Shown: piece after piece, positions 9,342 to 17,768 of the stretch
Position numbering within the stretch: the first letter of the stretch is position 1
Layout: each line of letters begins with the position of its first letter
From: a virus
DNA length: 64,000 bases
Strand: one strand, 5' to 3'
Virus record (IMG/VR): IMGVR_UViG_3300032931_000905
Location: 25,021-89,020 of that record
Translations under genes and position numbers: made by a program
Notes under the pieces: generated by a model
Told to the model about the DNA's origin: nothing
Seen by the model: only the letters and a program-made list of their open reading frames with translations
Databases searched by the model: none

Positions 9342-10097
9342 ATGATGCTCCCGAAATTAGTGACTCCACAATATGACTATCTGTGTCCGTCAGGGATGCA
9401 AGTGACCTATCGGCCCTTCCTGGTCAGGGAAGAAAAGCTGTTACTCATGGCCCGAGAATCGAATGATGCCAATACGATCATGGACGCGGTCGAGCAAGTC
9501 GTGAAGAATTGTGTGCAGACCTCGGTGCCACTGGATACGTTACCGATGTTTGACATCGAAGCAATCTTCCTGCAACTTCGGGCCCGTTCTGTAGGGGAAT
9601 CGGCGAACCTCCGTTTTCAGTGCCATCAGGTGATCTCGGTCCCTGGGCTTGCTCAGGTCGGTGAGGTGCCCACGTCACGTTCCTGTGATGTGGTCTCGGA
9701 GTATACCGTCGATTTGTTGGGGATTGTCCCGACCTTTGGAGCAGGGCATTCCAAAACGATTCCACTCAACGAGACCGTGGGGTTGATTATGCGGTATCCC
9801 TCGTTCAAGTCGTTCAAGAAATTTATCAATGCGACCTTGAGTACCGAGGACGCCTTTCGGGTGATCGAATCGTGTATTGAGTCGGTCTATGATGCCCAGA
9901 AATTCTATCCCGCAAAGGATGCCTCACCGACGGAACTGCGTGAGTTTCTGGAATCATTGAATACCAAACAAGTGGAGAGTATTGATCACTTTTTTGAGAC
10001 CTTTCCGAAAATTCGGACCACGATCCCGTTCAAGTGTCCTGGGTGTGGCTATACCGAATCCTTGGAGGTCGAAGGGCTCGAATCTTTTTTCGCATAG
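9342..10097 (+). CDS. 26: Baseplate hub subunit gp26-like
   Basis: 251 residues. Resembles the T4 gp26 family: an N-terminal PSGMQVTYRPFLVREEKLLL segment, a middle helical region, and a C-terminal Cys pair (FKCPGCGY). A second Cys pair expected for a zinc site (FQCH, SRSCD) is imperfect. Start could be either of two adjacent ATGs after GAGGTG. T4 gene order 26-51 is kept with the next gene. Confidence 0.75.
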   Translation: MMLPKLVTPQYDYLCPSGMQVTYRPFLVREEKLLLMARESNDANTIMDAVEQVVKNCVQTSVPLDTLPMFDIEAIFLQLRARSVGESANLRFQCHQVISVPGLAQVGEVPTSRSCDVVSEYTVDLLGIVPTFGAGHSKTIPLNETVGLIMRYPSFKSFKKFINATLSTEDAFRVIESCIESVYDAQKFYPAKDASPTELREFLESLNTKQVESIDHFFETFPKIRTTIPFKCPGCGYTESLEVEGLESFFA

Positions 10098-10117
10098 GGA
10101 CCTCACACGATTCGTTG

Positions 10118-10312
10118 ATGAATTACTATAAAACGAATTTTGCGATGGTCCAGCATCATCACTGGGATCTTGACGCATTAGAATCCTTATTACCCTGGGA
10201 GCGGCATGTGTATATTCAGTTACTTCAAGCCTATTTGAAAGATGAAGCCGACGCCCGCGCCTTACAGGCACAGGCACAGAAACACCACACACCACGGAAG
10301 CGCACAGTCTAA
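10118..10312 (+). CDS. 51: gp51-like baseplate hub assembly factor
   Basis: 64 residues beginning MNYYKTNFAMVQHHHW, with LLPWERHVYIQLL in the middle. Small proteins of this type follow gene 26 in T4-like phages, where gp51 catalyses hub assembly and is not in the virion. Its TAA overlaps the next ATG by one base, so translation is probably coupled. Confidence 0.6.
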   Translation: MNYYKTNFAMVQHHHWDLDALESLLPWERHVYIQLLQAYLKDEADARALQAQAQKHHTPRKRTV

Positions 10313-12315
10313 TGGATGATTCAAAAGCCCCCATCGTCAATCTCGGTAAAGAAACTCGGCGCGATATTGCCGGCGCGATTCGTGAGTTGTCTCGTCAATT
10401 TCGAGAACAGCGGGACGAAAAGAAGACGCGCTCCTTTGCCGACAATATTGCTCATGGTATCGCTACCGGAGGTTCGATCAGCGGTTCAGTCAAAGATGCC
10501 GTCGGGGTCTCCGCTGAAAAAGCGAAAGATCGCTTCAAGAAGGCCATTGATCCCGTCCAGATCGTCAAGCGTCTGACAGGCTCCAAATTAGCGACCGTCC
10601 TGGCCGGGAAGGCCTTGGGGCGGAATCCGACCAAGGTTCGTTCCATTGCCGACATACCAGAACCATTCTCCCCAGAACAACAGCAGCAGGACACCTCACC
10701 GACGCCCTATACCACACCACAGGAATCTCCGAGCCAGGTCGGTTCTGAGAAGAATTCAGGTGTCTTTGCGGATATGCTCAAGTACATGGGACTCATCAAT
10801 CTCCAGGTCGCGTCAATTGCCAAGAAGCTCGGTGCCAATGTCGGTCGTAATGCCAAGGGACAATTCAATAAAATGAATGCCCCTCAAGAGAAGATTCTGG
10901 CAGATATTCAGAATCAATTGATCCTGAGCCACACAGAGGATAAAGCCTATCAACAACACGATGCGGATCTTGAAGAGGAACAAGCCAAGAGCCACACAGA
11001 GGATAAAGCCTATCAACAACACGATGCGGATCTTGAAGAGGAACAAGCCAAGCTGCTTCGGCAGTCTGACGCCTTGCAGAAACACGCCCTAGAAGAGGCA
11101 GAAAGGGCCCAGGACCGGGCAGGAAGACAAGGACATCCTGATGAGTCACCTTCTCAGATCGGAAGGCATGGTCTGATCGCCTCGATGCTGGGCAAAGGCG
11201 CCGGACATAAGGATGAAGGCTCTGGTATCTTCGGTGGACTCGCTCGCTTTGGGTCATCGGCCTTGGGGCTCGGTGGAGCGGCGGCGGCCGCGGGTGGTCT
11301 GGCATTGAAAGCCATCAGGCATCCTATTAAGGCCTTGAAATCCGTGGCAGGGGCCGCAGGAAAATTCCTGGCCCATCCCATCGAGACCACAAAGGCAGCG
11401 GTCTCTGCGATCAAGACGATGGCAGGCATCGCACCCAAAGCGGCCGCCGCAGTCGGGGGCATCGCACCCAAAGCCGCAGAGGCAATCACCAAGGCGCCAG
11501 GTGTGGTGTCGAACGTGGCCAAAGGCGGGAAGAAAGCGATTGGTTCCCTGGTCACCAAGCTGATGCCAGGCATGATGAAAAAATATGGTGGAAAGCTCGC
11601 CGGTTCTCTGGTACCAGGTATTGGTACCTTGATCGGTGCCGGGATGACCGTGGGCTCGTTGCTCAAAGGTGATTGGATCGGTGCCGGACTCAATGCGGTG
11701 GGTATGATACCCTATGCTGGTCTGGCGACGATTCCTGCCGCCATTGCGCGTGAAGTCTATTCTGATGTGTATGACGGGGCCGATCCCTTTACTGATCCCC
11801 TACGGGCAGAACGGATGCCTGAGTTATTGGCATCGGTGCGGGAGCAAGTCGGGAACTGGATCTCAGGAAAAGAACAATCACCAACCCAAGTTGCGGATGC
11901 CGACAAGAAGGAAGAGGCCATCGCTGGTACCTCTCCTACTCCTACTACTACTCCTACTACTCCTACTACTCCTACTCCTATGGTCGATGCGGCCGTCGCG
12001 GCCGCCAAGGAGCCCGCCGGTAAATTGGGTTCCGAGGGTCTGTGGGAGAAGTTTGAGAGAGAAGAACGCAGTTCACCGACCGTGTCGCCTGTCCCTCCAA
12101 AAATTGGCGGCGATCAACTCAATGCGCTATCCAGAGAACAGGTGTCCAGTCGTAGTATCAATGGTGATGGTTCGGTCTCGCAATCGCCCCCAGTGGTGAT
12201 GAACAGTAATCCGACCACGAATATTACCAATCAGATGTCACAAAAAATGGGTTCCACACGCAATACTGATTCGAGTTTTCTGCGACGACAAGATGCGTCT
12301 GCCTTTGCCACATAA
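10312..12315 (+). CDS. Putative tape measure / gp29-like hub protein
   Basis: 667 residues, largely helical. The N-terminus is charged, the middle holds Gln/Glu-rich coiled-coil sequence, residues about 320-480 are hydrophobic and Ala/Gly/Lys rich, and the C-terminus is Thr/Pro rich. This layout and the position after gp26-gp51 fit a tail length-determining hub protein such as T4 gp29. A 21-residue unit is duplicated exactly (residues about 206-247). Confidence 0.6.
   Translation: MDDSKAPIVNLGKETRRDIAGAIRELSRQFREQRDEKKTRSFADNIAHGIATGGSISGSVKDAVGVSAEKAKDRFKKAIDPVQIVKRLTGSKLATVLAGKALGRNPTKVRSIADIPEPFSPEQQQQDTSPTPYTTPQESPSQVGSEKNSGVFADMLKYMGLINLQVASIAKKLGANVGRNAKGQFNKMNAPQEKILADIQNQLILSHTEDKAYQQHDADLEEEQAKSHTEDKAYQQHDADLEEEQAKLLRQSDALQKHALEEAERAQDRAGRQGHPDESPSQIGRHGLIASMLGKGAGHKDEGSGIFGGLARFGSSALGLGGAAAAAGGLALKAIRHPIKALKSVAGAAGKFLAHPIETTKAAVSAIKTMAGIAPKAAAAVGGIAPKAAEAITKAPGVVSNVAKGGKKAIGSLVTKLMPGMMKKYGGKLAGSLVPGIGTLIGAGMTVGSLLKGDWIGAGLNAVGMIPYAGLATIPAAIAREVYSDVYDGADPFTDPLRAERMPELLASVREQVGNWISGKEQSPTQVADADKKEEAIAGTSPTPTTTPTTPTTPTPMVDAAVAAAKEPAGKLGSEGLWEKFEREERSSPTVSPVPPKIGGDQLNALSREQVSSRSINGDGSVSQSPPVVMNSNPTTNITNQMSQKMGSTRNTDSSFLRRQDASAFAT
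10927..11052 (+). repeat. Exact 63-bp tandem duplication inside the tape-measure-like gene
   Basis: Two in-frame copies of a 63-base unit, at 10927-10989 and 10990-11052, encoding SHTEDKAYQQHDADLEEEQAK twice. The identity at DNA level indicates a recent event, and it could lengthen the helical rod by about 3 nm per copy. Confidence 0.9.
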
Positions 12316-12319
12316 CACA

Positions 12320-12351
12320 GAAGCCGCTCCCTGTTACCAGAGAACGGCTTC
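12320..12351. terminator. Hairpin between convergent gene ends
   Basis: GAAGCCG (12320-12326) pairs with CGGCTTC (12345-12351) around an 18-base loop that can add two more pairs. It sits between the stop of the plus-strand tape-measure-like gene and the stop of the minus-strand gp32 gene. There is no long T run, so it is a weak or bidirectional terminator candidate. Confidence 0.45.
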
Positions 12352-12382
12352 GATTGCTCGCTTCCTCACATGGAGGATGAGT

Positions 12383-13303
12383 CTACTTCACCAGGGACTT
12401 GAAATAATCCAGTTCTGAATTATCATCATCGACCGCAGGTGCCTCCTTCAACCCCACTTCCAATTCCTTCACCAAGACTGATGCCGGAGCCTGAGTCGGA
12501 CGGAACGGTTCAGGTGCTTTCACTTGGTCCGCCAGCGGGGCTTGCGCGACGGCCACTTGACCTGATCCCAGATAGCGATCCCAATTGGCTTTGATGGCCT
12601 CATAGGTCTTGAATTTGTCTGGGGAAATCAATTCCTTCAAGCAATGTTCCTTGGCGTGCAGGGCCACAAGTTCTTCTTCACTCTGCGAGATCGCCGAGGG
12701 TGCAGCAAACTCAGATTGTCCATAGTTTCTCTGCCCTTCCACTTTGGTGATACGAAGTTTGAAATTCGCACCTTCCCAAAAATCATAGGGCGTCATTGGG
12801 ACCTGATCGGGGAATATGGGCTTGATGGCGTTTTGAATCTTTTCGTAAATCTTGGCGCCAAAACGGAAAATTCTGACGGTGCCTTCGTTGGCGGGGGTCG
12901 CGGGATCTGAGATGACCAGGACATTCATGAAATACTCGACCTTTCGCTTTTGCTTGGAGGCGAGTTCACGATTGACCTTGAGATCGGTCGCCCAGAGGGC
13001 CTTATTGAATTCACAGACCGGACAGGTACCGCCATCCAATGTGGTCGGACAGTTCTCAATGAACCATCGTCCACCCGCATTCTGGAAGGCATGGGTAAAT
13101 TTTCTAATCCAAGGCAAGTCATCTCCGAGGGAGGCAGGAAGGAAACGAATGGTCGCAAAACCATTCCCAGGCTTATCGACGACAGGATACCACATCCGTT
13201 CGTCATCACGATCATATTGCACCTTGGGCTTGTTGCCGGATGCCAGTAATTTTGTGGCCTCTTCAAGAGAACCACGATTGCGTTTGAGTGCTGAAAAATC
13301 CAT
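12383..13303 (-). CDS. 32: Single-stranded DNA binding protein gp32
   Basis: 306 residues from the ATG with GGAGG 5 bases upstream. Resembles T4 gp32: basic N-terminus MDFSALKRNRGSLEE, OB-fold core (FATIRFLPAS, WIRKFTHAF), zinc site from His in FTHAF and Cys in NCPTTLDGGTCPVC, and an acidic C-terminal tail (VDDDNSELDYFK). Binds ssDNA in replication and repair and recruits partners through its tail. gp59 is encoded just upstream, as in T4. Confidence 0.9.
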   Translation of the reverse strand: MDFSALKRNRGSLEEATKLLASGNKPKVQYDRDDERMWYPVVDKPGNGFATIRFLPASLGDDLPWIRKFTHAFQNAGGRWFIENCPTTLDGGTCPVCEFNKALWATDLKVNRELASKQKRKVEYFMNVLVISDPATPANEGTVRIFRFGAKIYEKIQNAIKPIFPDQVPMTPYDFWEGANFKLRITKVEGQRNYGQSEFAAPSAISQSEEELVALHAKEHCLKELISPDKFKTYEAIKANWDRYLGSGQVAVAQAPLADQVKAPEPFRPTQAPASVLVKELEVGLKEAPAVDDDNSELDYFKSLVK

Positions 13304-13363
13304 ATAGACCTCCAAATATAATGTGTAATTCAGATCGTGTTATGTGATCTGTCACTTGTATAT

Positions 13364-13392
13364 AGTATAACAGATTTTTGTGTGTCTGTCAA
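13364..13392 (-). promoter_or_regulatory. sigma70-like promoter of gp32
   Basis: TTGACA (13387-13392), 17-base spacer, TATACT (13364-13369). Both hexamers are near consensus. It overlaps the 3' end of the gp59 gene and gives gp32 its own transcript. Confidence 0.85.
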
Positions 13393-14012
13393 CTGTTTTC
13401 TTGTTGGTGTTGGGCGACCAGGGCCGCGACACGGGCCGAGATCATCGCGGCATCATAGGGGACAAAGAAGGCAAACTTAATGAGTTGCCGATAGAAGGTC
13501 GGCCAGATGATGGTATCCGTCACACGGGTTTTCCACATCGGCAAGAATTGCATGATGTTACCGAGGACACACACCGTCTCAATATCGATCTGCTTGTGTT
13601 GGACCTCTGTGGCCAAGGCGGGCCATCCCCCAGAGGTCACCGTGAGCATATCCATCGGTGTGGTATAGCGATCTAACAAATACCGCAGATCCTTTTCGAT
13701 GGTATACACCAGGGATTCTCGGACTTTGAGATGCGCCTGAAAATGATCCTTATGTTCAGATACATTAATGAGATCACGAATATAGGGTGAGTCATAGAGA
13801 TGATTACAGGCCAAAAAGAGCACCAAATGGTCCTGAGACTGAAACATCTTTGAGAGTTTGACAAAGGACCATTTATCAGGTCTCCGTTCAAAGGCCGCCG
13901 GTGTGAGTGAGCGAGGATGATCCCCATACTTGCCGATATCATAGGCATCCGAGGTCATGTGCAGCTTCACGGCCATATAGAGGCGATAGGCATCAAACGG
14001 TAGAACCGGCAT
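13389..14012 (-). CDS. 59: Helicase loader gp59
   Basis: 207 residues, close to T4 gp59 (217 aa), with the same opening pattern: YRLYMAVKLHM, DIGKYG, FERRPDKWSFVKLSKMF, LVLFLACN. All-helical protein that loads the gp41 helicase on gp32-covered forks. Located immediately upstream of gp32 as in T4. Its last codons overlap the gp32 promoter. Confidence 0.82.
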   Translation of the reverse strand: MPVLPFDAYRLYMAVKLHMTSDAYDIGKYGDHPRSLTPAAFERRPDKWSFVKLSKMFQSQDHLVLFLACNHLYDSPYIRDLINVSEHKDHFQAHLKVRESLVYTIEKDLRYLLDRYTTPMDMLTVTSGGWPALATEVQHKQIDIETVCVLGNIMQFLPMWKTRVTDTIIWPTFYRQLIKFAFFVPYDAAMISARVAALVAQHQQENS

Positions 14013-14145
14013 CGATCAGATCCTCCACATGGACCACCGAAGTCTCTTCCAGAATCATGGGTGCGATGATGTTGGTATAGAAGGCCACCATCATGGGGTC
14101 TTTAGCCTGGATCAACAGGGAATGGAAATAGGCGCGATCATCCAT
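13993..14145 (-). CDS. Small protein, 50 aa
   Basis: Starts MDDRAYFHSLLIQAK. The ATG lies in ATGGATGA, overlapping the stop of the upstream gene by eight bases, so coupling decides the start. Overlaps the gp59 start by 20 bases. No recognised family; one moderately hydrophobic stretch (MMVAFYTNIIAPMI). Confidence 0.5.
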   Translation of the reverse strand: MDDRAYFHSLLIQAKDPMMVAFYTNIIAPMILEETSVVHVEDLIDAGSTV

Positions 14146-14296
14146 TGGCAATGCGTTTCTGCAAACGAAGGCGTTCGCGCAGGGACTTGCCAGGTCTGGC
14201 ATCAAGCCGCTGGATCTGTTGGGCCGGGGTCAACTGATTCCGTTCTGTCTGGCGGAGTTGGGCTTCTTCTCGTTTACGCTGGGTCGTTGGATTCAT
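14138..14296 (-). CDS. Small basic protein, 52 aa
   Basis: MNPTTQRKREEAQLRQTERN and a basic C-terminus (RLRLQKRIANG). GGAG is 9-10 bases upstream of the ATG. Mostly charged and helical. It overlaps both neighbours and shares the ATGGATGA junction with the next gene. Unknown function. Confidence 0.55.
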   Translation of the reverse strand: MNPTTQRKREEAQLRQTERNQLTPAQQIQRLDARPGKSLRERLRLQKRIANG

Positions 14297-14642
14297 GGGA
14301 GACCTCCTTATGTTGTTGCTCTATGGTGACCGATAATAGGGTCGCATACTTGAATGTTCTCCAGGCACCCAGGTCCAGATCCCAGACCGTGAACAACAGA
14401 GGGTCCTTGGCAGGACCGGGATTGAAGGTTTCAATTGAACCTTCTTGGAGCGGTACCGGCACTTTGGGCCTTGACGCCTCAGGTATCATATTCCCCTGGG
14501 TCGTACAGTTCATCAGGCGTAGGACCCCGTTCTTTTTATGAAACGACACGGAGACTCGACCATGGGAGAGGTGTTCACGCAGGCTCTCAGGCGTCATCGG
14601 GACGAAGCGTGATTCATTGTGTAGATACATCTCGTTCAACAT
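14274..14642 (-). CDS. SH3-like barrel protein (DUF2693 type)
   Basis: 122 residues. The segment VSVSFHKKNGVLRLMNCTTQ followed by VWDLDLGAWRTFKY matches a common phage protein with an SH3-like barrel (DUF2693), a presumed WYL-like nucleic-acid or ligand module of unknown function. AAGGAG lies 11 bases before the ATG. Overlaps the next gene by 23 bases. Confidence 0.7.
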   Translation of the reverse strand: MLNEMYLHNESRFVPMTPESLREHLSHGRVSVSFHKKNGVLRLMNCTTQGNMIPEASRPKVPVPLQEGSIETFNPGPAKDPLLFTVWDLDLGAWRTFKYATLLSVTIEQQHKEVSHESNDPA

Positions 14643-14793
14643 GCTCGGTGATACTCCTTTCTAGGTGATCGGTGGATTTGGGTTCGCAGATATAGAATCC
14701 CGACTCCCCAAAAGACGGGCCCACATAATGGGCTCCAGGCATTCCACAGTGACGACACATAGGAACCTTCCCATGTAACTGAAGTCTTTCCAT
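14614..14793 (-). CDS. Small Cys-containing protein, 59 aa
   Basis: Begins MERLQLHGKVPMCRHCGMPG and has a further Cys at about residue 36, so a partial zinc-ribbon is possible. GAGG is 6 bases from the ATG. First gene after the 14830 promoter; its 3' end overlaps the DUF2693-type gene. Confidence 0.6.
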   Translation of the reverse strand: MERLQLHGKVPMCRHCGMPGAHYVGPSFGESGFYICEPKSTDHLERSITEHVERDVSTQ

Positions 14794-14829
14794 ATTATCC
14801 TCGACTCAAGTGTTGTTCGACTCTTGAAT

Positions 14830-14858
14830 AGTATAACACACTGGGACCTAGATGTCAA
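14830..14858 (-). promoter_or_regulatory. sigma70-like promoter
   Basis: TTGACA (14853-14858), 17-base spacer, TATACT (14830-14835), with the shared A/T-rich element AAAATACTGC directly upstream. Drives the small-gene operon toward gp59. Confidence 0.85.
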
Positions 14859-14888
14859 GCAGTATTTTATGTCTACCGATTAGGTACC

Positions 14889-14984
14889 TTATGGTACCAC
14901 AATCTGGTAGGTACAGATGGCAAAGATGGTGGCCACTACCAAAGCGGCCACATACCAATAAAATGCGGTATCGAGGTTGTTCAT
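14889..14984 (-). CDS. Tiny membrane peptide, 31 aa
   Basis: MNNLDTAFYWYVAALVVATI followed by FAICTYQIVVP: one transmembrane helix with a short polar N-terminus. It starts three bases after the porin stop, without a clear ribosome site, so expression would need coupling. Confidence 0.4.
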   Translation of the reverse strand: MNNLDTAFYWYVAALVVATIFAICTYQIVVP

Positions 14985-14987
14985 AGA

Positions 14988-16286
14988 TCAATAATTCCAC
15001 TGTAATTGAAATCGCGCCACTTGTCCGTTGTGGATGTCATAGGGGGCATTGATGGTATCCGTCCGTTTCATCCAGGCATAGGCCACGGTCAATTCAAGCG
15101 ACTTGTTAATTTGGTATTCGACGCCGAGTTCGGTTTCATTCACACTATTGAATGGTGAGTTGGGACGATTCTTCTTGCCGCCATGGTATTCTTGCCAGCG
15201 CACATACGGCATGATATTGTCATACTTATACATGGCCTGGACATATCCACCTTGGAGATAGCCTTCCTGCACGGCCTTGGTCGTCGCATTGTATTCTGGT
15301 CCTCGGCCCCAGTTCCATTCGGCTTGGAGACCAAACGGTTGAGGATACAGGACAAAGTGGGTACCAATGCGTTCATCGTTGATATTCCCACCGTCAGGAA
15401 TCTTGGTCCCTGGTGTGACAGGAACATTGATCAGCCCACGGTAGGCATCGACGCCGACTTGCACGATTTGACCATACGGCAATTCAAAGGGATAGGTACT
15501 ATGCAAGACCACATGCTTATTGTCGTTGGCTTCTGAGACATTCAAGGATTGACCGTTGTAGACTCCGATACCGAAGATGCCATAGTCGCCGGACCCTTTG
15601 AGGCCACTGTCGACCAGGTACTTGAAGACTTTTCTTTTCTCAACAGGGGTGTAATAGAAGAACAGACCTGTATCTCGCTCATTGGGTACGCCGGAATTCA
15701 ACGCATCACTTCGATCAAAGGCGACTCGGTTCTGGCTGGATTGTAGCACATCAAAACTATAGGGGACTTTTGTAATACCTGCTCGGATACGATATTCCTT
15801 GTCCTGTGTCAACCAGAAATCGACATAGGCATCTCGGATTTGAGCAAAGTTCTGATTATTCACGGTACCGGTCGTACCAGGAGGCGCGGCCGCGAGGTCT
15901 ATTTGGGTATACATAGACACCCGCTCATGAACGTCACCTGAGACGATCAGGCGGGCCCGGCGGATCAGAAAGCCTTTGTTGTCCCCGATAGAACTATCAT
16001 ATTCATCGTTGAGTTTTTTATCGTCTAATGTGGCATTGTAGCGGAACTGGGTATAACCACGGAGGCTGATTTTGTCATACCATTTGGGATTGGCGGCCTT
16101 TTCGCTTTTAATCAGGCCTTCTTGTCTCTCTTGATCGGATTTAGATTTGAGCCATTCTTCTTTGGTGATCGTCCCTTTATCATAGAGAATATCATCCAGC
16201 CCTGCATGGGCCATGGTGCACAGACTCAGCCCGAGGACCATGCTGATCGCGGTTAAAGTGCCTACAATTAACGAAGTCTTCAGCAT
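14988..16286 (-). CDS. Outer-membrane porin of the phosphate-selective (OprP/OprO) type
   Basis: 432 residues with a clear Sec signal peptide (hydrophobic core LIVGTLTAISMVLGLSL, cleavage near AHA-GLDD). The mature part has a short periplasmic coil (SDQERQEGLIKSEKAANP) then alternating beta strands. Features of the Porin_O_P family include FLIRRARLIVSG, YTQIDLAA and QIRDAYVDFW, and the C-terminus ends in an outer-membrane sorting strand (ARFQLQWNY). AGGGGG precedes the ATG. Such porins take up phosphate and other anions; here the gene stands in a phage operon beside replication genes, so it is likely host-derived cargo. Confidence 0.85.
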   Translation of the reverse strand: MLKTSLIVGTLTAISMVLGLSLCTMAHAGLDDILYDKGTITKEEWLKSKSDQERQEGLIKSEKAANPKWYDKISLRGYTQFRYNATLDDKKLNDEYDSSIGDNKGFLIRRARLIVSGDVHERVSMYTQIDLAAAPPGTTGTVNNQNFAQIRDAYVDFWLTQDKEYRIRAGITKVPYSFDVLQSSQNRVAFDRSDALNSGVPNERDTGLFFYYTPVEKRKVFKYLVDSGLKGSGDYGIFGIGVYNGQSLNVSEANDNKHVVLHSTYPFELPYGQIVQVGVDAYRGLINVPVTPGTKIPDGGNINDERIGTHFVLYPQPFGLQAEWNWGRGPEYNATTKAVQEGYLQGGYVQAMYKYDNIMPYVRWQEYHGGKKNRPNSPFNSVNETELGVEYQINKSLELTVAYAWMKRTDTINAPYDIHNGQVARFQLQWNY

Positions 16287-16361
16287 CCGTCCCCCTGTGA
16301 ATAAGATGTTGTTTCGACATCTATTTAAGGGCGACAGCGTAAAAACTGAGTAAACGAAGTG

Positions 16362-16652
16362 TTATTTCTGTGTTACATTATTGGTGTCAAAAATCACTTG
16401 TTCTACCTTGGATCGGATCACCGTGAATCCCAGGCCCTGGAAATACTCTGCCATCATGCAGGTCAGGGCAATGGCCGTGTCTTTATGATGATAGAGTTGT
16501 GTGGCATAACAACGGGTTCCGATACCAAGGTCTGGGTCCCCATCGATTTTAGAATAGCGCCATTTGGCACTGGTCACGCATCCTTCTATAAAATCCATAT
16601 CACGATTCAGAGGTTCTATGGTAATATGGCACTCATAATCCAGTTCAGTCAC
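16362..16652 (-). CDS. Unknown protein, 96 aa, GTG start
   Basis: Starts with GTG after GGAAGG (MTELDYECHITIEPL). The CHITIE motif is reminiscent of 2H phosphoesterase-like folds but a second motif is not evident. The start overlaps the stop of the upstream membrane peptide. No family assigned. A 75-base gap with no clear signal separates it from the porin. Confidence 0.55.
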   Translation of the reverse strand: MTELDYECHITIEPLNRDMDFIEGCVTSAKWRYSKIDGDPDLGIGTRCYATQLYHHKDTAIALTCMMAEYFQGLGFTVIRSKVEQVIFDTNNVTQK

Positions 16653-16737
16653 GATCTTTTCCCTTCCAGATCATATAACAGGTGGCACCCATCCAGAGAA
16701 TCACAATGAGCAAGGCAATCATGGCTGGGCGATCCAT
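16645..16737 (-). CDS. Tiny membrane peptide, 30 aa
   Basis: MDRPAMIALLIVILWMGATC then YMIWKGKDRD: single transmembrane helix with a basic end. TGATG overlap with the upstream gene and 8-base overlap with the downstream gene indicate coupled translation. Confidence 0.55.
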   Translation of the reverse strand: MDRPAMIALLIVILWMGATCYMIWKGKDRD

Positions 16738-17195
16738 CAGCGTGGCTCCGGTAATTGAAGGGAGGGATCTTTGCCGGTATAGGTCAGGATCTTTCCTTCT
16801 TCGGTGGTATAGACAAACCCAGTGGTCCCCATATACAATTTCATGTACAATTTCATGAGCATCAGGACGGTGGAGGCCATATAGCCTGCGGCATAATCAG
16901 AGGCTTTAATCATGACACCGGAGAACCCTGAGCGAGCCACACCTTCAGCATAGACAAACGCATCCATGAAAGTGGACACGAATGGTGCATCAATATGGGG
17001 GATTTTGTTCTTGACCGACGTTAAAAGTACGTGATACCGTTCACGCCCTTCGGGAACATCATCGGGCGTCACGATCACACCATAGTCTTTGGAGAGATCA
17101 TCCAGATACAGGAAGATCATCTTCTTGTTGATCGTATCATACCGAAAGGTAAAGCCATCATAGTTCGCGGGCTTCACGGTGAGGATATCAGTCAT
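16737..17195 (-). CDS. Unknown protein, 152 aa
   Basis: No recognised family. Contains a short internal repeat (LMKLYMKLYMG) near residue 115 and a hydrophobic segment about residues 95-125. Overlaps the upstream membrane protein by 8 bases and the next peptide by one base. Confidence 0.6.
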   Translation of the reverse strand: MTDILTVKPANYDGFTFRYDTINKKMIFLYLDDLSKDYGVIVTPDDVPEGRERYHVLLTSVKNKIPHIDAPFVSTFMDAFVYAEGVARSGFSGVMIKASDYAAGYMASTVLMLMKLYMKLYMGTTGFVYTTEEGKILTYTGKDPSLQLPEPR

Positions 17196-17388
17196 GGAGT
17201 AACCTATAGATGGCTTTGAAGGGCCATGAAATAAAGTACCAGAGCCCCAGGAACAGAAAGACCCCCGAGGCCAGAGTCAGGAGGATGCACACGATCACCA
17301 TGGCCAACAGAATAGGGGCCAGGAATATCACAGGGATCGCGGCGACCAGTATGGCTAGGGCGAGTAGAAGAATTGATAACGGTTCCAT
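17188..17388 (-). CDS. Two-helix membrane protein, 66 aa
   Basis: Starts MEPLSILLLALAILVAAIPV with AAGGAG 7 bases upstream. Two hydrophobic segments cover residues 4-45, then WYFISWPFKAIYRLL. A longer start would begin right at the expected transcription start of the 17424 promoter, so the shorter one is chosen. Possible holin-like or membrane-modulating protein; not proven. Confidence 0.6.
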   Translation of the reverse strand: MEPLSILLLALAILVAAIPVIFLAPILLAMVIVCILLTLASGVFLFLGLWYFISWPFKAIYRLLHD

Positions 17389-17423
17389 AACATCTCCTTG
17401 GGGGTTGAACGACATCTAGATAG

Positions 17424-17452
17424 AGTATAGCATGATAGGGCGGGTTTGTCAA
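17424..17452 (-). promoter_or_regulatory. sigma70-like promoter
   Basis: TTGACA (17447-17452), 17-base spacer, TATACT (17424-17429). Begins an operon of small membrane proteins ending at the porin. Confidence 0.82.
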
Positions 17453-17463
17453 GAGGAAAACAA

Positions 17464-17488
17464 AGGGGCAGAGTTGATCCCTGCCCCT
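17464..17488 (-). terminator. Hairpin terminator after gp33
   Basis: AGGGGCAG (17464-17471) pairs with CTGCCCCT (17481-17488) with a 9-base loop. It lies downstream of the gp33-like gene and just before the next promoter, so it insulates the two transcription units. The T run is short (TTTG). Confidence 0.6.
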
Positions 17489-17540
17489 CTGAACATAGAA
17501 ACCTCCTGGGTTGATGACATGAAACGGGAATTGAGACTAT

Positions 17541-17768
17541 TTATATTGGTAATTTCGGAAAATGCTTGGATTTCATCAGATTCATATCCTCAGCATTGGC
17601 CGCCAATTTCTCCTTGAGACTCACACTGACCAAACGGGCGGCCACCTCGATCTCCAAGCCTGTTTGCTCACAGAGATAGAGGATCGCCTCCAAATGCGTC
17701 ATCCCATGATCGACGACCGTTTGTTCGACCTTGATAGAAAAATCGAATATCTCTTTGTTGGTAGGCAT
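17541..17768 (-). CDS. 33: Late-transcription co-activator gp33
   Basis: 75 residues. Matches the phage gp33 family: EAILYLCEQTGLEIEVAARL, VSVSLKEKLAANAED, LMKSKHFPKLPI. Gp33 bridges the host RNA polymerase flap and the sliding clamp at late promoters. It follows dsbA with a TAATG overlap, the T4 order. Supports the late boxes seen elsewhere in the window. Confidence 0.8.
   Translation of the reverse strand: MPTNKEIFDFSIKVEQTVVDHGMTHLEAILYLCEQTGLEIEVAARLVSVSLKEKLAANAEDMNLMKSKHFPKLPI

Noticed and set aside
17541-17548. TATAAATA late box at the end of the gp33 gene
   Set aside because: It is formed by the gp33 stop codon context, and a terminator and a sigma70-like promoter follow before the next gene, so it is probably chance.
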